This document shows positions 47,602 to 55,826 of a stretch of 64,000 bases of DNA, piece by piece (position 1 is the first letter of the stretch; each line of letters begins with the position of its first letter). The position numbers and the translations under genes were made by a program. Under the pieces are notes generated by a model that worked only from the letters and a program-made list of their open reading frames with translations, was not told where the DNA came from and did no database searches. The stretch lies in contig JADKKQ010000008.1 in assembly GCA_016720425.1 (NCBI GenBank), positions 186,001 to 250,000 of the forward strand, in the 5' to 3' direction. Origin of the DNA: Betaproteobacteria bacterium (GTDB lineage: Bacteria; Pseudomonadota; Gammaproteobacteria; Burkholderiales; Casimicrobiaceae).

Positions 47602-48836
47602 GACGTCGCGTTGCAATCACGGGCGTCGGTGTAGTTTGCCCGCTGGGACGACGAATCGAGGAAGTTTGGTCCCGTATCGTGGCGGGAGAGTCGTCAGTTG
47701 CCGCGGGCACGTTCAAGAATCCCGCCACGGGAACCGAGTTGACTGTACCGATCGCGCGTCTCCCCGATAGCGCGCTTGACTCGCCCGCAAGAGATGTCGC
47801 GGGCTTGACTGATCGATTCACACATATGGCCTTGCAGGCTGCCTCAGCCGCCATTGACGACGCGCGTCTGGATTTTGCATCCATCGATAAATCACGGGTC
47901 GGAGTTAGCAACGGCACCTGTATGGGGGGAATTTCTGAGACGGAGGCCGGGTTCGCCAGCATTTACTTGCGGGGTCGTCCAAAAGTTCATCCCTTTACGG
48001 TCATTAGGACGATGTACAACGCGCCTTCCGCATTTGTAGCGGCCGCGCTACAGGTGTCGGGGCCGGTCTTGGCTTACAGCACAACTTGCTCGTCCTCATC
48101 CGTCGCAATTGGTGAAGCAGCCAGGACCATTCGGCACGGATACGCCGACACAATGATTGCAGGTGGAAGCGAATCTCTTCTCACATACTCGGCCATAAAC
48201 TGCTGGCATTCGGCCCAACTACTCGCCCGGGTCGCCGATGTGCCGAGTGAGAGCTGTCGACCGTTTTCCGCTGATCGGGAAGGAACGGTTTTGGGTGAGG
48301 GTGCAGCCTTCGTCGTGCTCGAAGCGTGGGAAACGGCAAAGCAACGTGGCGCAACGATACTGGGCGAACTCACTGGATACGGATGTACCGCTGACTCGGG
48401 GCATGTGACCCAGCCGTCAGTGAATGGCCAAGCCCGGCCTATGCTTGCAGCCCTCGACGATGGTGGTGTTCAGCCTAGCCAGATCGATTATGTTCAGGCG
48501 CACGGCACAGGGACCAAAGCAAATGATGCGTCTGAAACGGCGGCCATAAAGTTGGCATTTGGCGCACATGCCGGCTCGCTTGCAGTAAGTTCCAGCAAAC
48601 CTCAACTTGGTCACATGGTTGGCGCAGCCGGGGCGATGAGCTTTGTTATCGCGTTGCAGAGCATTCGATCGCAAATCGTCCCACCAACGATCAACCTGCG
48701 GAAGGCGGACGCAGAGTGTGATCTCGATTACGTTCCTTCAGTTGGCAGAGCAAGACCAGGCATTAGCCATGCGATGTGCAATGCATTCGGATTTGGAGGT
48801 ACTGCAGTCAGTCTGATCTTGCGCGCCGTTGAGTAG
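47598..48836 (+). CDS. beta-ketoacyl-ACP synthase (FabF/KAS II type) in the DSF-like cluster
   Basis: A 412-residue thiolase-fold condensing enzyme with a full Cys-His-His triad: Cys164 in YSTTCSSSSVAIGEA, His302 in VQAHGTGTKAND and His339 in SSKPQLGHMVGAAGAM. It ends with the FabF-like NAFGFGGTAVSLIL. It elongates acyl-ACP with malonyl-ACP. Translational coupling to rpfF (ATGA overlap) and the separate ACP gene 114 bp downstream suggest that it builds or tailors the acyl chain for RpfF rather than serving bulk fatty acid synthesis. No malonyl-transferase, ketoreductase or dehydratase gene accompanies it, so those steps must come from the primary pathway. Confidence 0.85.
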   Translation: MRRRVAITGVGVVCPLGRRIEEVWSRIVAGESSVAAGTFKNPATGTELTVPIARLPDSALDSPARDVAGLTDRFTHMALQAASAAIDDARLDFASIDKSRVGVSNGTCMGGISETEAGFASIYLRGRPKVHPFTVIRTMYNAPSAFVAAALQVSGPVLAYSTTCSSSSVAIGEAARTIRHGYADTMIAGGSESLLTYSAINCWHSAQLLARVADVPSESCRPFSADREGTVLGEGAAFVVLEAWETAKQRGATILGELTGYGCTADSGHVTQPSVNGQARPMLAALDDGGVQPSQIDYVQAHGTGTKANDASETAAIKLAFGAHAGSLAVSSSKPQLGHMVGAAGAMSFVIALQSIRSQIVPPTINLRKADAECDLDYVPSVGRARPGISHAMCNAFGFGGTAVSLILRAVE

Positions 48837-48950
48837 TTGGATCGGGCACTCGCTTAGTTCGTCACAGCGACCGGGTATTGTGAAACACAGCGGCAGGTCC
48901 CCGCGCGCGATCCACTATCATGGACGAGAATTGATTAACGGGGGCGTAGA

Positions 48951-49190
48951 TTGTCTCGCGAAGATGAAGTGTTATCGATTATCAGAGAATTTGTGCAGAA
49001 CTTAGGTCTCGATGCGGCAGCCTGCAAGTCTGCCACCGAGTTGCGTGCATTAGGAATCGACTCATTGCAGGCGGTCGACTTGGTCTTCCAGTTTGAAGAG
49101 CGACTCGGCGTCGAAATTCGCATGGAGGAATTCAGCGCAAACACCGTAGGCGAAGCGATTGCGTTCGTTGCTCAACTTCCTACGCGCTAA
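48951..49190 (+). CDS. stand-alone acyl carrier protein in the DSF-like cluster
   Basis: A 79-residue acidic four-helix ACP. The phosphopantetheine attachment site is Ser38 in LRALGIDSLQAVDLVFQFEE (GxDS followed by the hydrophobic helix II). It starts with TTG at 48951 behind GGGGGCG. It differs from the highly conserved housekeeping AcpP (no DSLDTVELVMALEE), which points to a specialised carrier. It is the third gene of the rpfF-KS-ACP unit. Confidence 0.85.
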   Translation: MSREDEVLSIIREFVQNLGLDAAACKSATELRALGIDSLQAVDLVFQFEERLGVEIRMEEFSANTVGEAIAFVAQLPTR

Positions 49191-49300
49191 GGACTCCGAA
49201 AGTCTCATTCGTCTTATGTCCGTTATCAAGTGGCTGGTGTGACTGACGGAGCAACCCGTGAATGCAACCAAGCTTGGTACGTTTGACGCGCTGCGCTGAG

Positions 49301-49540
49301 CTATGGGGAAAGTAGTTGGCGCACATCGCGGAATGACTCCTCAAACAGTTCAATCGTCTTGTCATCGACAGGCAGCCCGGAATACCGATCCAAAGTTTCC
49401 TGACTAAACTTGTCAAAAACGGCGAGTGTTCGCTGGTGGTTGAATGTCCCTCCGCAAACCAGTGCATGAAGCGCCCCTTCAAGTGCGTTCACTCGTGACG
49501 ATAGTGCAGCGATTGCATGTGCGACGTCGCCATCATTCAT
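49301..49540 (-). CDS. unknown 79-residue protein in the DSF-like cluster
   Basis: I do not recognise a family. The frame is supported by a strong Shine-Dalgarno (GGAAGGAACGAACG before the ATG at 49540) and by island-like codon use. The protein is mainly helical: residues 1-25 form a heptad-like segment (VAHAIAALSSRVNALEGALHAL), and the C-terminal half is acidic (KTIELFEESFRDVRQLL). No membrane segment or signal peptide. It converges on the ACP gene and lies downstream of the sensor kinase in the same direction, so it may be its accessory protein. Confidence 0.5.
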   Translation of the reverse strand: MNDGDVAHAIAALSSRVNALEGALHALVCGGTFNHQRTLAVFDKFSQETLDRYSGLPVDDKTIELFEESFRDVRQLLSP

Positions 49541-49832
49541 CGTTCGTTCCTTCCGTAGCGTTGGTTGGAGGCGGGCGCGTCAAGGTAGTTGTCGCCTCGG
49601 TCATGCAGCCAACTTTGAAATTTTCGACCCCTTCGTCACCATGTCGACCACCGAGTCCTTCTCTTGGGGAGGGCGAAAGGACATGCATGAGTTGACCGCC
49701 TGCGCGATGGACTTGCGCTAAAGGCGGCTTCATCCGAATTCGTTGGCAGGAAGGAAACGGTCGCGGCCCGTTTGAAGTCCTGCGCCAATCTCATGCGAGG
49801 GAGAAGCGAGATGGCGGGATTTGATTTGTACC
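49541..49832. other. gap between the small protein and the sensor kinase
   Basis: About 290 bp downstream of the sensor-kinase stop and upstream of the small protein. I see no recognisable gene, hairpin terminator or repeat. It may hold a separate promoter for the small protein. Confidence 0.3.
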
Positions 49833-52385
49833 TTACCCGGCGTCACTTCTACTCGTAATCCCCTCTAGCGCGGCGGTAATTGCTGATTTTGTCAACGCGC
49901 AGGTTGACGCGATCTCAGCAGCTGCTTTTGCAGCCGCGGAGCCTTGCAGATTCGACAAATGAGTCTTCATGCGGATGCTCGCTTGCGCAACGGCCGTTGC
50001 GCCGAGATTGACCGCAGTCCCGTCGATCTTGTGCAGCGCATCGCGAGCGGCTTGAGAGTCCATTGCGGCGAGCGCAGACCGAAGCTCAACTAGGGCGGCT
50101 TCGATATCTAAGAACGATGCGGCTGCATACCGGCGCATGAAGTCGGCGTCGTTGTTGGCAATCTTCCGCAGTTCTTCGAAACGCACGGGATCCAAAAGTG
50201 CGCGCTCAACCAGATCTCTCGCTTGCGCCTTCGGCGCCACATCCCGGCGCGCATTCGTGGAGACCAATTTTGGGTAATCGCGCTTTGTGGCGCGTCGTTC
50301 GATGCGCACAGGACGGCCTGCCGTCAGTTTGGCGACACGTTCAAGTTCCGCCGCAGGAACTGGCTTCAATAGATGCCCGTCCGCTCCCGCCTGAATACTG
50401 TCGCGTCGCGCATCGGGAGATGCGTCTGCGGACACAATCAGAATGGGGAGTCGCTCAATCCCACCGGTTTCACCTGCCCGGAATAGCTTGACGGCATCCG
50501 GTCCGGTCATTTCTGGCATGTTGTAGTCGAGCAGGGCGACGTCAAACTGCCCAGACATCATCAAATCGTAAGCGATGTCTCCACGTTCAACAGCGCGAAC
50601 TGAATGACCAGCTTCCTCTAGAATGCGAGTAATAAGTAACAAGTTACTTTGATTGTCGTCCGCAATCAGGATTCGTCGCCGAACAACGGATTCAGCGCGC
50701 GAAGTGGGTCGCGATTCTATGAAAGGCGTCAGCCCTCTAATGGCCTGGTGCACCCTCTCGGCTTGTTCAGAGACCGGCAAAATGTCCAACGAACCAGCCT
50801 GCCAGAGTCGCGACAGGTCTGCAGGTGTCGCCTCGGTCAGTGCGACCAGTAGCCACGGGCAACAGTTCGGGCGGCAGAGATGGCGCTCAGCGAACGCAAT
50901 CGCGGCTGACGGCGACATGACAAGTACCGCCGTAAGCGTTGAGCCTTGCGAGAAGTCTGCTTCAGATGCTGCTAGGGGCAAGACGAGGGAGGGATTTAGT
51001 CCATGTTCTCCGAGGCACTGCGAAATCTTCTTTGCTTCGAGGAGGTTCTCGCTTATCACATACACGTCGCGGTTGTCGGCGATCGGAGTCTCTTGGGAGC
51101 ACTCGTGCTCCTGCGCGCACATTGGCAATTCAAACCAGAATGTCGAACCGCTACCCTCAATACTGGACACCCCTATGCGGCCACCCATTAAGGTCACAAG
51201 GTCGTGAGCGATAGATGTGCCAAGTCCGGTTCCACCAAAGCGTCTTGTGGCAGATGCGTCCGCTTGCACGAAGCGCTCGAAGATGTGTTCTTGCTGGTCA
51301 AGTGGAATTCCGACCCCAGTATCGACCACCTCAAATCGAATATTCGGACCGGACTTAGAAACCTGCAAACGCACGCCGCCGGAAAGTGTGAACTTAAGTG
51401 CGTTGTTTATTAGATTGCCGACAACATGATCGAGGTGCGACTGATCGCCGACTACTAGGCCCGGAACCTCGTCATAAACTTTGACTTGCCACTCAAGGCC
51501 TTTCGCTTTCGCCGACGGTGCAATCTGCACCTCAAGTTGGCGCAGATAAGCCCGCAGGTTGAACCGATGCCACGTGACGAGCTCAGCGCCAGCCTCCAGC
51601 TTGGACATCTGTAGGATCGCATCGACCGACGTCTTGAGCGCTTGGATCGCGCTCCCGAGTGTGTCAACAAGCTCGCGATCGGTTGTGGAAAGTGGGCGTC
51701 GTAAGAGTAGGTCATGTACGGCGACGACACCCGTGAGAGGGGTCCGAAGTTCGTGGCTGACGTTTGCGACGAAGCGGCTCTTTGCGTTCGACAGCTGCTC
51801 AGCGGCATCCTTCTGTGCAGTAATTCTAGAGAGCAGTATCAGGACATAAATGGGAATGGTGCCCAAAAGTATCGCCAAGCCGATACCGATCTCGCGATGC
51901 TGTTGCCAAAACGGAGAGAACAGCAAGAGCAACGTGAAGCACACTCCTGAAAGCGAATAGCTCTGCAGAAGGTACCTTGGTCCGAACCGAAAACCATTGC
52001 CAACCGTGATCCACAAATAGAGTCCGACCAGTGGGACCCCAATCTCACCGGCAAAGAACAGTCCTGCGGTAATGGGAATGATGTCTGCCGCAATCCCAAA
52101 GCTACGCATGAAGCCAGAGCGCGTGGGGTATCGGTGAAAGCGGTAAAGCATCCAAAGACCGGCACTGCCAGTAACGCAGCCACAGGCAAGCGCGACTCTG
52201 AGCTCCAATGAAAATGACCCATCCGAGAGGCCTACTGCTGTTCCGTAAACTAGGACTATGGAGGTGACCAGAACACGGAGGAACGCCTGTTCGACATCGG
52301 CGTCCCGACCCTCGGCCTGCGAAAATCCCAGGACCGTCAGGATGCGCGCGAAAGGACGTTTGGCAGATTCGATTGTGGAGCGCAC
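49833..52385 (-). CDS. rpfC: RpfC-like hybrid sensor histidine kinase (TM-HisKA-HATPase-REC-HPt)
   Basis: An 850-residue hybrid kinase. Residues ~35-185 hold about five membrane helices with very short outer loops, as in RpfC. The His-box is FVANVSHELRTPLTGV (His211). ATPase motifs are NLINNALKF (~325), DTGVGI (~355) and GGTGLG (~384). Residues ~440-550 resemble a degenerate receiver without clear phospho-Asp. The true receiver follows with ILIADDNQSN, Asp620 in ALLDYNMPEMTG and Lys674 in LLKPV. The C-terminal HPt has His785 in ALHKIDGTAVNLGA. In Xanthomonas RpfC senses DSF and phosphorelays to RpfG. The extra pseudo-receiver makes it longer than RpfC (about 726). It is oriented towards the rpfF unit. 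Confidence 0.82.
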   Translation of the reverse strand: MRSTIESAKRPFARILTVLGFSQAEGRDADVEQAFLRVLVTSIVLVYGTAVGLSDGSFSLELRVALACGCVTGSAGLWMLYRFHRYPTRSGFMRSFGIAADIIPITAGLFFAGEIGVPLVGLYLWITVGNGFRFGPRYLLQSYSLSGVCFTLLLLFSPFWQQHREIGIGLAILLGTIPIYVLILLSRITAQKDAAEQLSNAKSRFVANVSHELRTPLTGVVAVHDLLLRRPLSTTDRELVDTLGSAIQALKTSVDAILQMSKLEAGAELVTWHRFNLRAYLRQLEVQIAPSAKAKGLEWQVKVYDEVPGLVVGDQSHLDHVVGNLINNALKFTLSGGVRLQVSKSGPNIRFEVVDTGVGIPLDQQEHIFERFVQADASATRRFGGTGLGTSIAHDLVTLMGGRIGVSSIEGSGSTFWFELPMCAQEHECSQETPIADNRDVYVISENLLEAKKISQCLGEHGLNPSLVLPLAASEADFSQGSTLTAVLVMSPSAAIAFAERHLCRPNCCPWLLVALTEATPADLSRLWQAGSLDILPVSEQAERVHQAIRGLTPFIESRPTSRAESVVRRRILIADDNQSNLLLITRILEEAGHSVRAVERGDIAYDLMMSGQFDVALLDYNMPEMTGPDAVKLFRAGETGGIERLPILIVSADASPDARRDSIQAGADGHLLKPVPAAELERVAKLTAGRPVRIERRATKRDYPKLVSTNARRDVAPKAQARDLVERALLDPVRFEELRKIANNDADFMRRYAAASFLDIEAALVELRSALAAMDSQAARDALHKIDGTAVNLGATAVAQASIRMKTHLSNLQGSAAAKAAAEIASTCALTKSAITAALEGITSRSDAG

Positions 52386-52765
52386 GGGGTTGTTCGGAGT
52401 TGACTACATTGTGAGCTAAGGCAGTGACGAGTGAGGATCACATCATGGCGAGAAAACGAAGGTGTGTGCAGATTCTGAATCGCTGAAATGGGCGGCCTCG
52501 GTATGTCAGCCGCTCGCTTCCCAAGTCAGGAGCGCATGTCGTCTAGAGCTCTCTGCTCTTCAGATCGGAGCGGGCAGGCGGACGAGTTTTTGTTCTCCGA
52601 AGTGATTGATGGGAATGCGCGGACATACCTTTGGCAATTTCTGTGCGTAACGGGCAATCTCCGAGGTACCCCAGAGACGGTAAGCGCCGACATCTGCTAT
52701 TCCATGCCAAGGGACACGCGGTCTATCATCGCGCTAGTTCCTAGAGCTTGGTGCGTGTTTTTCTT
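52386..52765. other. region between the RpfC-like gene and the hydrolase
   Basis: About 380 bp between divergent starts. Open frames here resemble no known protein. The composition is still AT-richer, like the island. It should contain the rpfC promoter; no clear -10/-35 pair or palindrome stood out. Confidence 0.3.
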
Positions 52766-53714
52766 ATGTCCCAACAGGCAATTGACGTTAAGGCGATCGA
52801 TGGAATGCTGTTGTCGGGAAGCATCTGGCGACCACCAAGTTGTAATGACCACCAAACGTCGCCCTCATCAACGCTGGCGCCGGCATCGACTCCCGCTACT
52901 ACGAACGCTTCGCCTCCCTACCTTGCCGAGGGGGGATTCCTACCGCTGGTCTACGACTACCGCGGCATCGGCCGGTCCCGCCCCCAGTCTATGCGCGGAT
53001 TCGAGGCTTCGGTAGAGGAATGGGGAAGCAAGGATTGTGCCGCCGTTCTGGATTGGCTCGCCGAGCGCTTTCCGGGCGCGCGGCGCATTGTGATCGGCCA
53101 CAGCGTTGGCGGCTTTCTCACCGGGTTTGCGCGCAACGGCCACCTCATCGATCACATGGTCCTCGTGGGCGCGCATACCGGGTACTGGGGCGATTACGCA
53201 CCGTACGCGCGCCCCTGGATGTACCTGTTGTGGCACGCTTTCATGCCCGCTGTTACACGTCTGGTCGGCTATTTTCCCGGGAGATGGCTGCATATGCTCG
53301 AAGATCTTCCGCGCGGAGTGGCGTTGGAGTGGGCCGCGCGGCGCAAGCCCGATTTCTGGTGGAACGCACGGGGGGCCGACGGGCAGCCCGATGTCGCCCG
53401 GATCGATGAGGTTCTCGGGCGCTTTCGCTCCATCCACGCCTCGGTGCTGGCATTGCGCTTCGAAGACGATCCGTTCGCCACCGTGGCGGCGACGGAGCGC
53501 GTGCTGGGGCTTTATTCGGGCTGCACGGCCGAGCAGCGGCTGGTGACTCGCGCCGATGCCGGCGGGCAGAAGATCAGGCACTTCGGATTTTTCGCAGCCG
53601 ATTCCGGGACACGCTGTGGCCCGAGTGCTGCGCTGGCTGCAGGCGCAGGGAAGGACAGCCGAGACGCGTGCGGCTAGTCGGCGAGCTGGGCGCGTATCGC
53701 CTCGATCCGTGTAG
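52766..53714 (+). CDS. alpha/beta-fold hydrolase (frameshifted)
   Basis: A serine hydrolase of about 310 residues. The pieces are MSQQAIDVKAIDGMLLSGSI (ATG 52766, AT-richer codons), then VALINAGAGIDSRYYERFAS, then in a further frame GGFLPLVYDYRGIGRSRP, the nucleophile elbow VIGHSVGGFLTG with Ser, VGAHTGYWGDYAPYARPWMY and RFEDDPFA with the likely acid. Frame changes are needed near 52860, 52915 and 53590; the last gives RSRFRDTLWPRVLRWLQAQG and a stop at 53712-53714, overlapping the rpfG-like 3' end. Composition changes within its first 110 bp. A role in turnover of acyl signals is possible but only inferred from position. Confidence 0.7.
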
Positions 53715-54783
53715 GGTCGGAGAGGAAGGCATCGACGCACAGGCGGTCGAAGTGCTTGCCGCGCTGGCTCTTCAGGTATTCGACCGCCTCCTGAATGGAC
53801 CACGGGCGCTTGCAAGGGTCGTTCGCTGACGAGGGCGTCGAAGACGTCGGCGACGGCGACGACACGGGCGACCACGGGAATGTCCTCGCCGTGGAGGCCG
53901 TTGGGATAGCCGGTGCCGTCGTATTTCTCGTGGTGGCCGAGGGCGATGATCGCCCCCATGCTGAGGTACTTGGACGGGCTGCCTTTCAGGATGTCGTAGC
54001 CGATGCGCGGATGTCCGCGCATGATCTCGGTCTCCGCCGGGCTGAGCGGCCCCTCCTTCAGCAGGATCGAATCGGGGATCCCGATCTTGCCGATGTCGTG
54101 CATGGGCGCGGCAACCTCGAGGACGTGCACGGTCTCGGCGCCGAGACCCAGGTTGTAGCCGACCAGCGCCGAATACCGGGCCATGCGGGTGAGGTGGTTG
54201 CCGGTGGTTTCGTCGCGGTACTCGCCTGCCTTCGCCAGCTTCGACAGGTCTCCAGCTCGCGCTCGTGGATCTCGGCGACCGACTTGTCGACCTGGTACTG
54301 CAGCACGCGCGCCTGGTCGGACAGCACGATCTTGTGCCGACGCAGCTCCAGCAGATTGGCACAGCGGGCGCGCGTTTCGTGCTCGTCGAGCGGCTTGATC
54401 AGGAAGTCGGTGGCGCCGGCCTCCAGCGCGTCGTAGCGGATGCGCCGCTCGTCGACGACGGTGATGACCACGATGGGCACGTCGACGCAATGGGGCAGGG
54501 CGCGCAACCGGCGGACGAGCTCGATGCCGTCGAACTCCGGCAGCTTGTAATCGGTGAGGATCATGTCGACGCGGTTGGTGCGCGCGTACTCGAGCGCCCG
54601 GGCGGGCGTCTCGAAGAGCTCCAGGTTCAGCTTGGAGTCGACTTGACGGACGATCTCGGCGAGCAGCAGGCGGCTGCTGAAGAGGTCGTCGATGATCAGC
54701 ACCGTATTGCGCTGGGCCCGCGCCAGGGCGAGTTCGGAGATGACGCCGCTGCTGGCGGTGGCACGGGGCAGCGCGACCGACAT
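53674..54783 (-). CDS. rpfG: RpfG-like response regulator, REC plus HD-GYP cyclic-di-GMP phosphodiesterase (frameshifted)
   Basis: About 370 residues. The receiver (1-130) starts TVLIIDDLFSSRLLLAEIV with Asp in MILTDYKLPEFDGIEL and Lys in FLIKPL. After a coiled linker the HD-GYP domain has TTGNHLTRMARYSALVGYNLG, the HD motif APMHDIGKIGIPDSILLK, GHPRIGYDIL, LGHHEKYDGTGYPNGL (the GYP motif) and VADVFDALVSERP, so catalytic metal ligands are present. The C-terminus EAVEYLKSQRGKHFDRLCVD lies in another frame. Frame changes are needed near 54250 and 53818. CGAGGAGAG precedes the ATG at 54783. RpfG is the output partner of RpfC in xanthomonads; here it lies 1.3 kb from the RpfC-like gene but in GC-rich DNA. 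Confidence 0.8.
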
Positions 54784-54960
54784 CGAACTCTCCTCGGGGT
54801 GCGGGCCATGGAAGCCACGGCCGGTCGAGGTGCTAAAGCAAGATCGGTGCCGACACTGCGCCAGCTTCTGTCTGCCGCCCCGCGACGACGGGACGATAGC
54901 GCTCGCTGGGCGAGGCCGGCCGGGACGACGAACCCCGGGCCGTCTCGGCGCGGCAAGGCC

Positions 54961-55000
54961 CCAAAACACAAAAGGCCGGCTCGGAATCCCCGAGCCGGCC
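54961..55000 (-). terminator. intrinsic terminator of the thrS...tRNA-Pro operon
   Basis: On the minus strand an 11-bp stem GGCCGGCTCGG/CCGAGCCGGCC with loop GGATT (55000-54974) is followed by TTTTGTGTTTT. It lies 10 bp beyond the tRNA-Pro CCA end. Confidence 0.85.
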
Positions 55001-55009
55001 CCTATCTTG

Positions 55010-55086
55010 TGGTCGGGGCGAGAAGATTCGAACTTCCGACCCCCTGCACCCCATGCAGGTGCGCTACCAGGCTGCGCTACGCCCCG
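55010..55086 (-). tRNA. tRNA-Pro (GGG)
   Basis: Minus-strand cloverleaf of 77 nt: acceptor CGGGGCG/CGCCCCG, D-stem GCGC/GCGC, anticodon stem CCTGC/GCAGG with loop ATGGGGT (anticodon GGG), T-arm GGAAG TTCGAAT CTTCT, encoded CCA. It follows merR by 25 bp and is probably processed from the same transcript. Confidence 0.95.
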
Positions 55087-55111
55087 ACGAAAACGCGAAA
55101 TTATACCGGGA

Positions 55112-55531
55112 TTAGTCCTCGGGGCCTAGAAGGTGCCGTATTTCCTCCAGCTCCTGCCGCAATTCGGCAGTGCTGATCGAGCCGTCGCCTGGGGTGGCCG
55201 CGGCATGCACGGCGGGGGCGGCGGGCTCCTTGGCCTGGGTCGCGTGCGCCGTCTCGCCCTCGTTCTCGAGCCGATGCCGCGCACCGTTGATCGTGAAGCC
55301 CTGCTCGTACAGCAGGTCGCGGATGCGGCGGATCAGCAGCACCTCATGGTGCTGGTAGTAGCGCCGGTTGCCGCGGCGCTTCACCGGCTTCAGCTGGGCG
55401 AATTCCTGCTCCCAGTAACGCAACACATGGGGTTTGACCGCGCACAGGTCACTGACCTCGCCAATGGTGAAATACCGCTTGGCGGGGATCGGCGGCAGCT
55501 CGACGGGGCTAGCTCGGCTGTGTTCCGGCAT
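55112..55531 (-). CDS. MerR family transcriptional regulator
   Basis: A 139-residue protein with a MerR-type winged helix at residues ~18-85: RYFTIGEVSDLCAVKPHVLRYWEQEF, KRRGNRRYYQHHEVLLIRRIRDLLYEQGFTINGARHRL (with two conserved wings). The C-terminus is an Ala-rich linker and a short helix, without effector-binding domain. It overlaps ihfA by 23 bp. This gene downstream of ihfA is conserved in proteobacteria, but its targets are not known. Confidence 0.92.
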   Translation of the reverse strand: MPEHSRASPVELPPIPAKRYFTIGEVSDLCAVKPHVLRYWEQEFAQLKPVKRRGNRRYYQHHEVLLIRRIRDLLYEQGFTINGARHRLENEGETAHATQAKEPAAPAVHAAATPGDGSISTAELRQELEEIRHLLGPED

Positions 55532-55817
55532 GGTTCGCGGCTTCGACCATCGCCTTCAGTTTCTGACTGGCGTGAAAGGTGACGACGCGCCGGGCAGTGA
55601 TCGGTATTTCTTCCCCGGTCTTGGGATTGCGTCCGGGACGCTGTGGCTTCTCGCGCAGCTGGAAGTTGCCGAAGCCCGAGAGCTTCACGCTGTCGCCGCG
55701 CTCGAGCGCCATTCGGATTTCCTCGAAGAAGTGCTCGACCATGTCTTTGGCTTCGCGCTTGTTGAGGCCCAGCTGCTCGAAGAGGAGGTCGGCAAGTTCG
55801 GCTTTGGTGAGCGTCAT
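55509..55817 (-). CDS. ihfA: integration host factor alpha subunit
   Basis: A 102-residue HU-fold DNA-bending protein: TLTKAELADLLFEQLGLNKREAKDMVEHFFEEI, VKLSGFGNFQLREK and the DNA-binding arm RPGRNPKTGEEIPITARRVVTF. It forms the IHF heterodimer with IhfB. The position directly after pheT is the normal one. Confidence 0.96.
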   Translation of the reverse strand: MTLTKAELADLLFEQLGLNKREAKDMVEHFFEEIRMALERGDSVKLSGFGNFQLREKPQRPGRNPKTGEEIPITARRVVTFHASQKLKAMVEAANHAGTQPS

Positions 55818-55826
55818 CGGGGATTC

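Larger units (their letters stand above)
46140..52870. other. AT-richer block carrying the RpfF/KS/ACP/RpfC genes
   Basis: From inside bpt (about 46.14 kb) to inside the alpha/beta hydrolase gene (about 52.87 kb) the DNA is visibly less GC-rich, with A/T-ending codons common. All five genes in it have intact frames, whereas the flanks on both sides are GC-rich and frame-damaged. No integrase, transposase, direct repeats or tRNA end were found at the borders. This could be horizontally acquired DNA placed by homologous recombination, or a join between two sources in the assembly. Confidence 0.6.

Noticed and set aside
47598..49190. Housekeeping fatty acid synthesis genes (fabF, acpP)
   Set aside because: No fabD/fabG/fabH neighbours, the ACP lacks the near-invariant AcpP sequence around its Ser, and the KS is coupled to an RpfF-like gene in AT-richer DNA.
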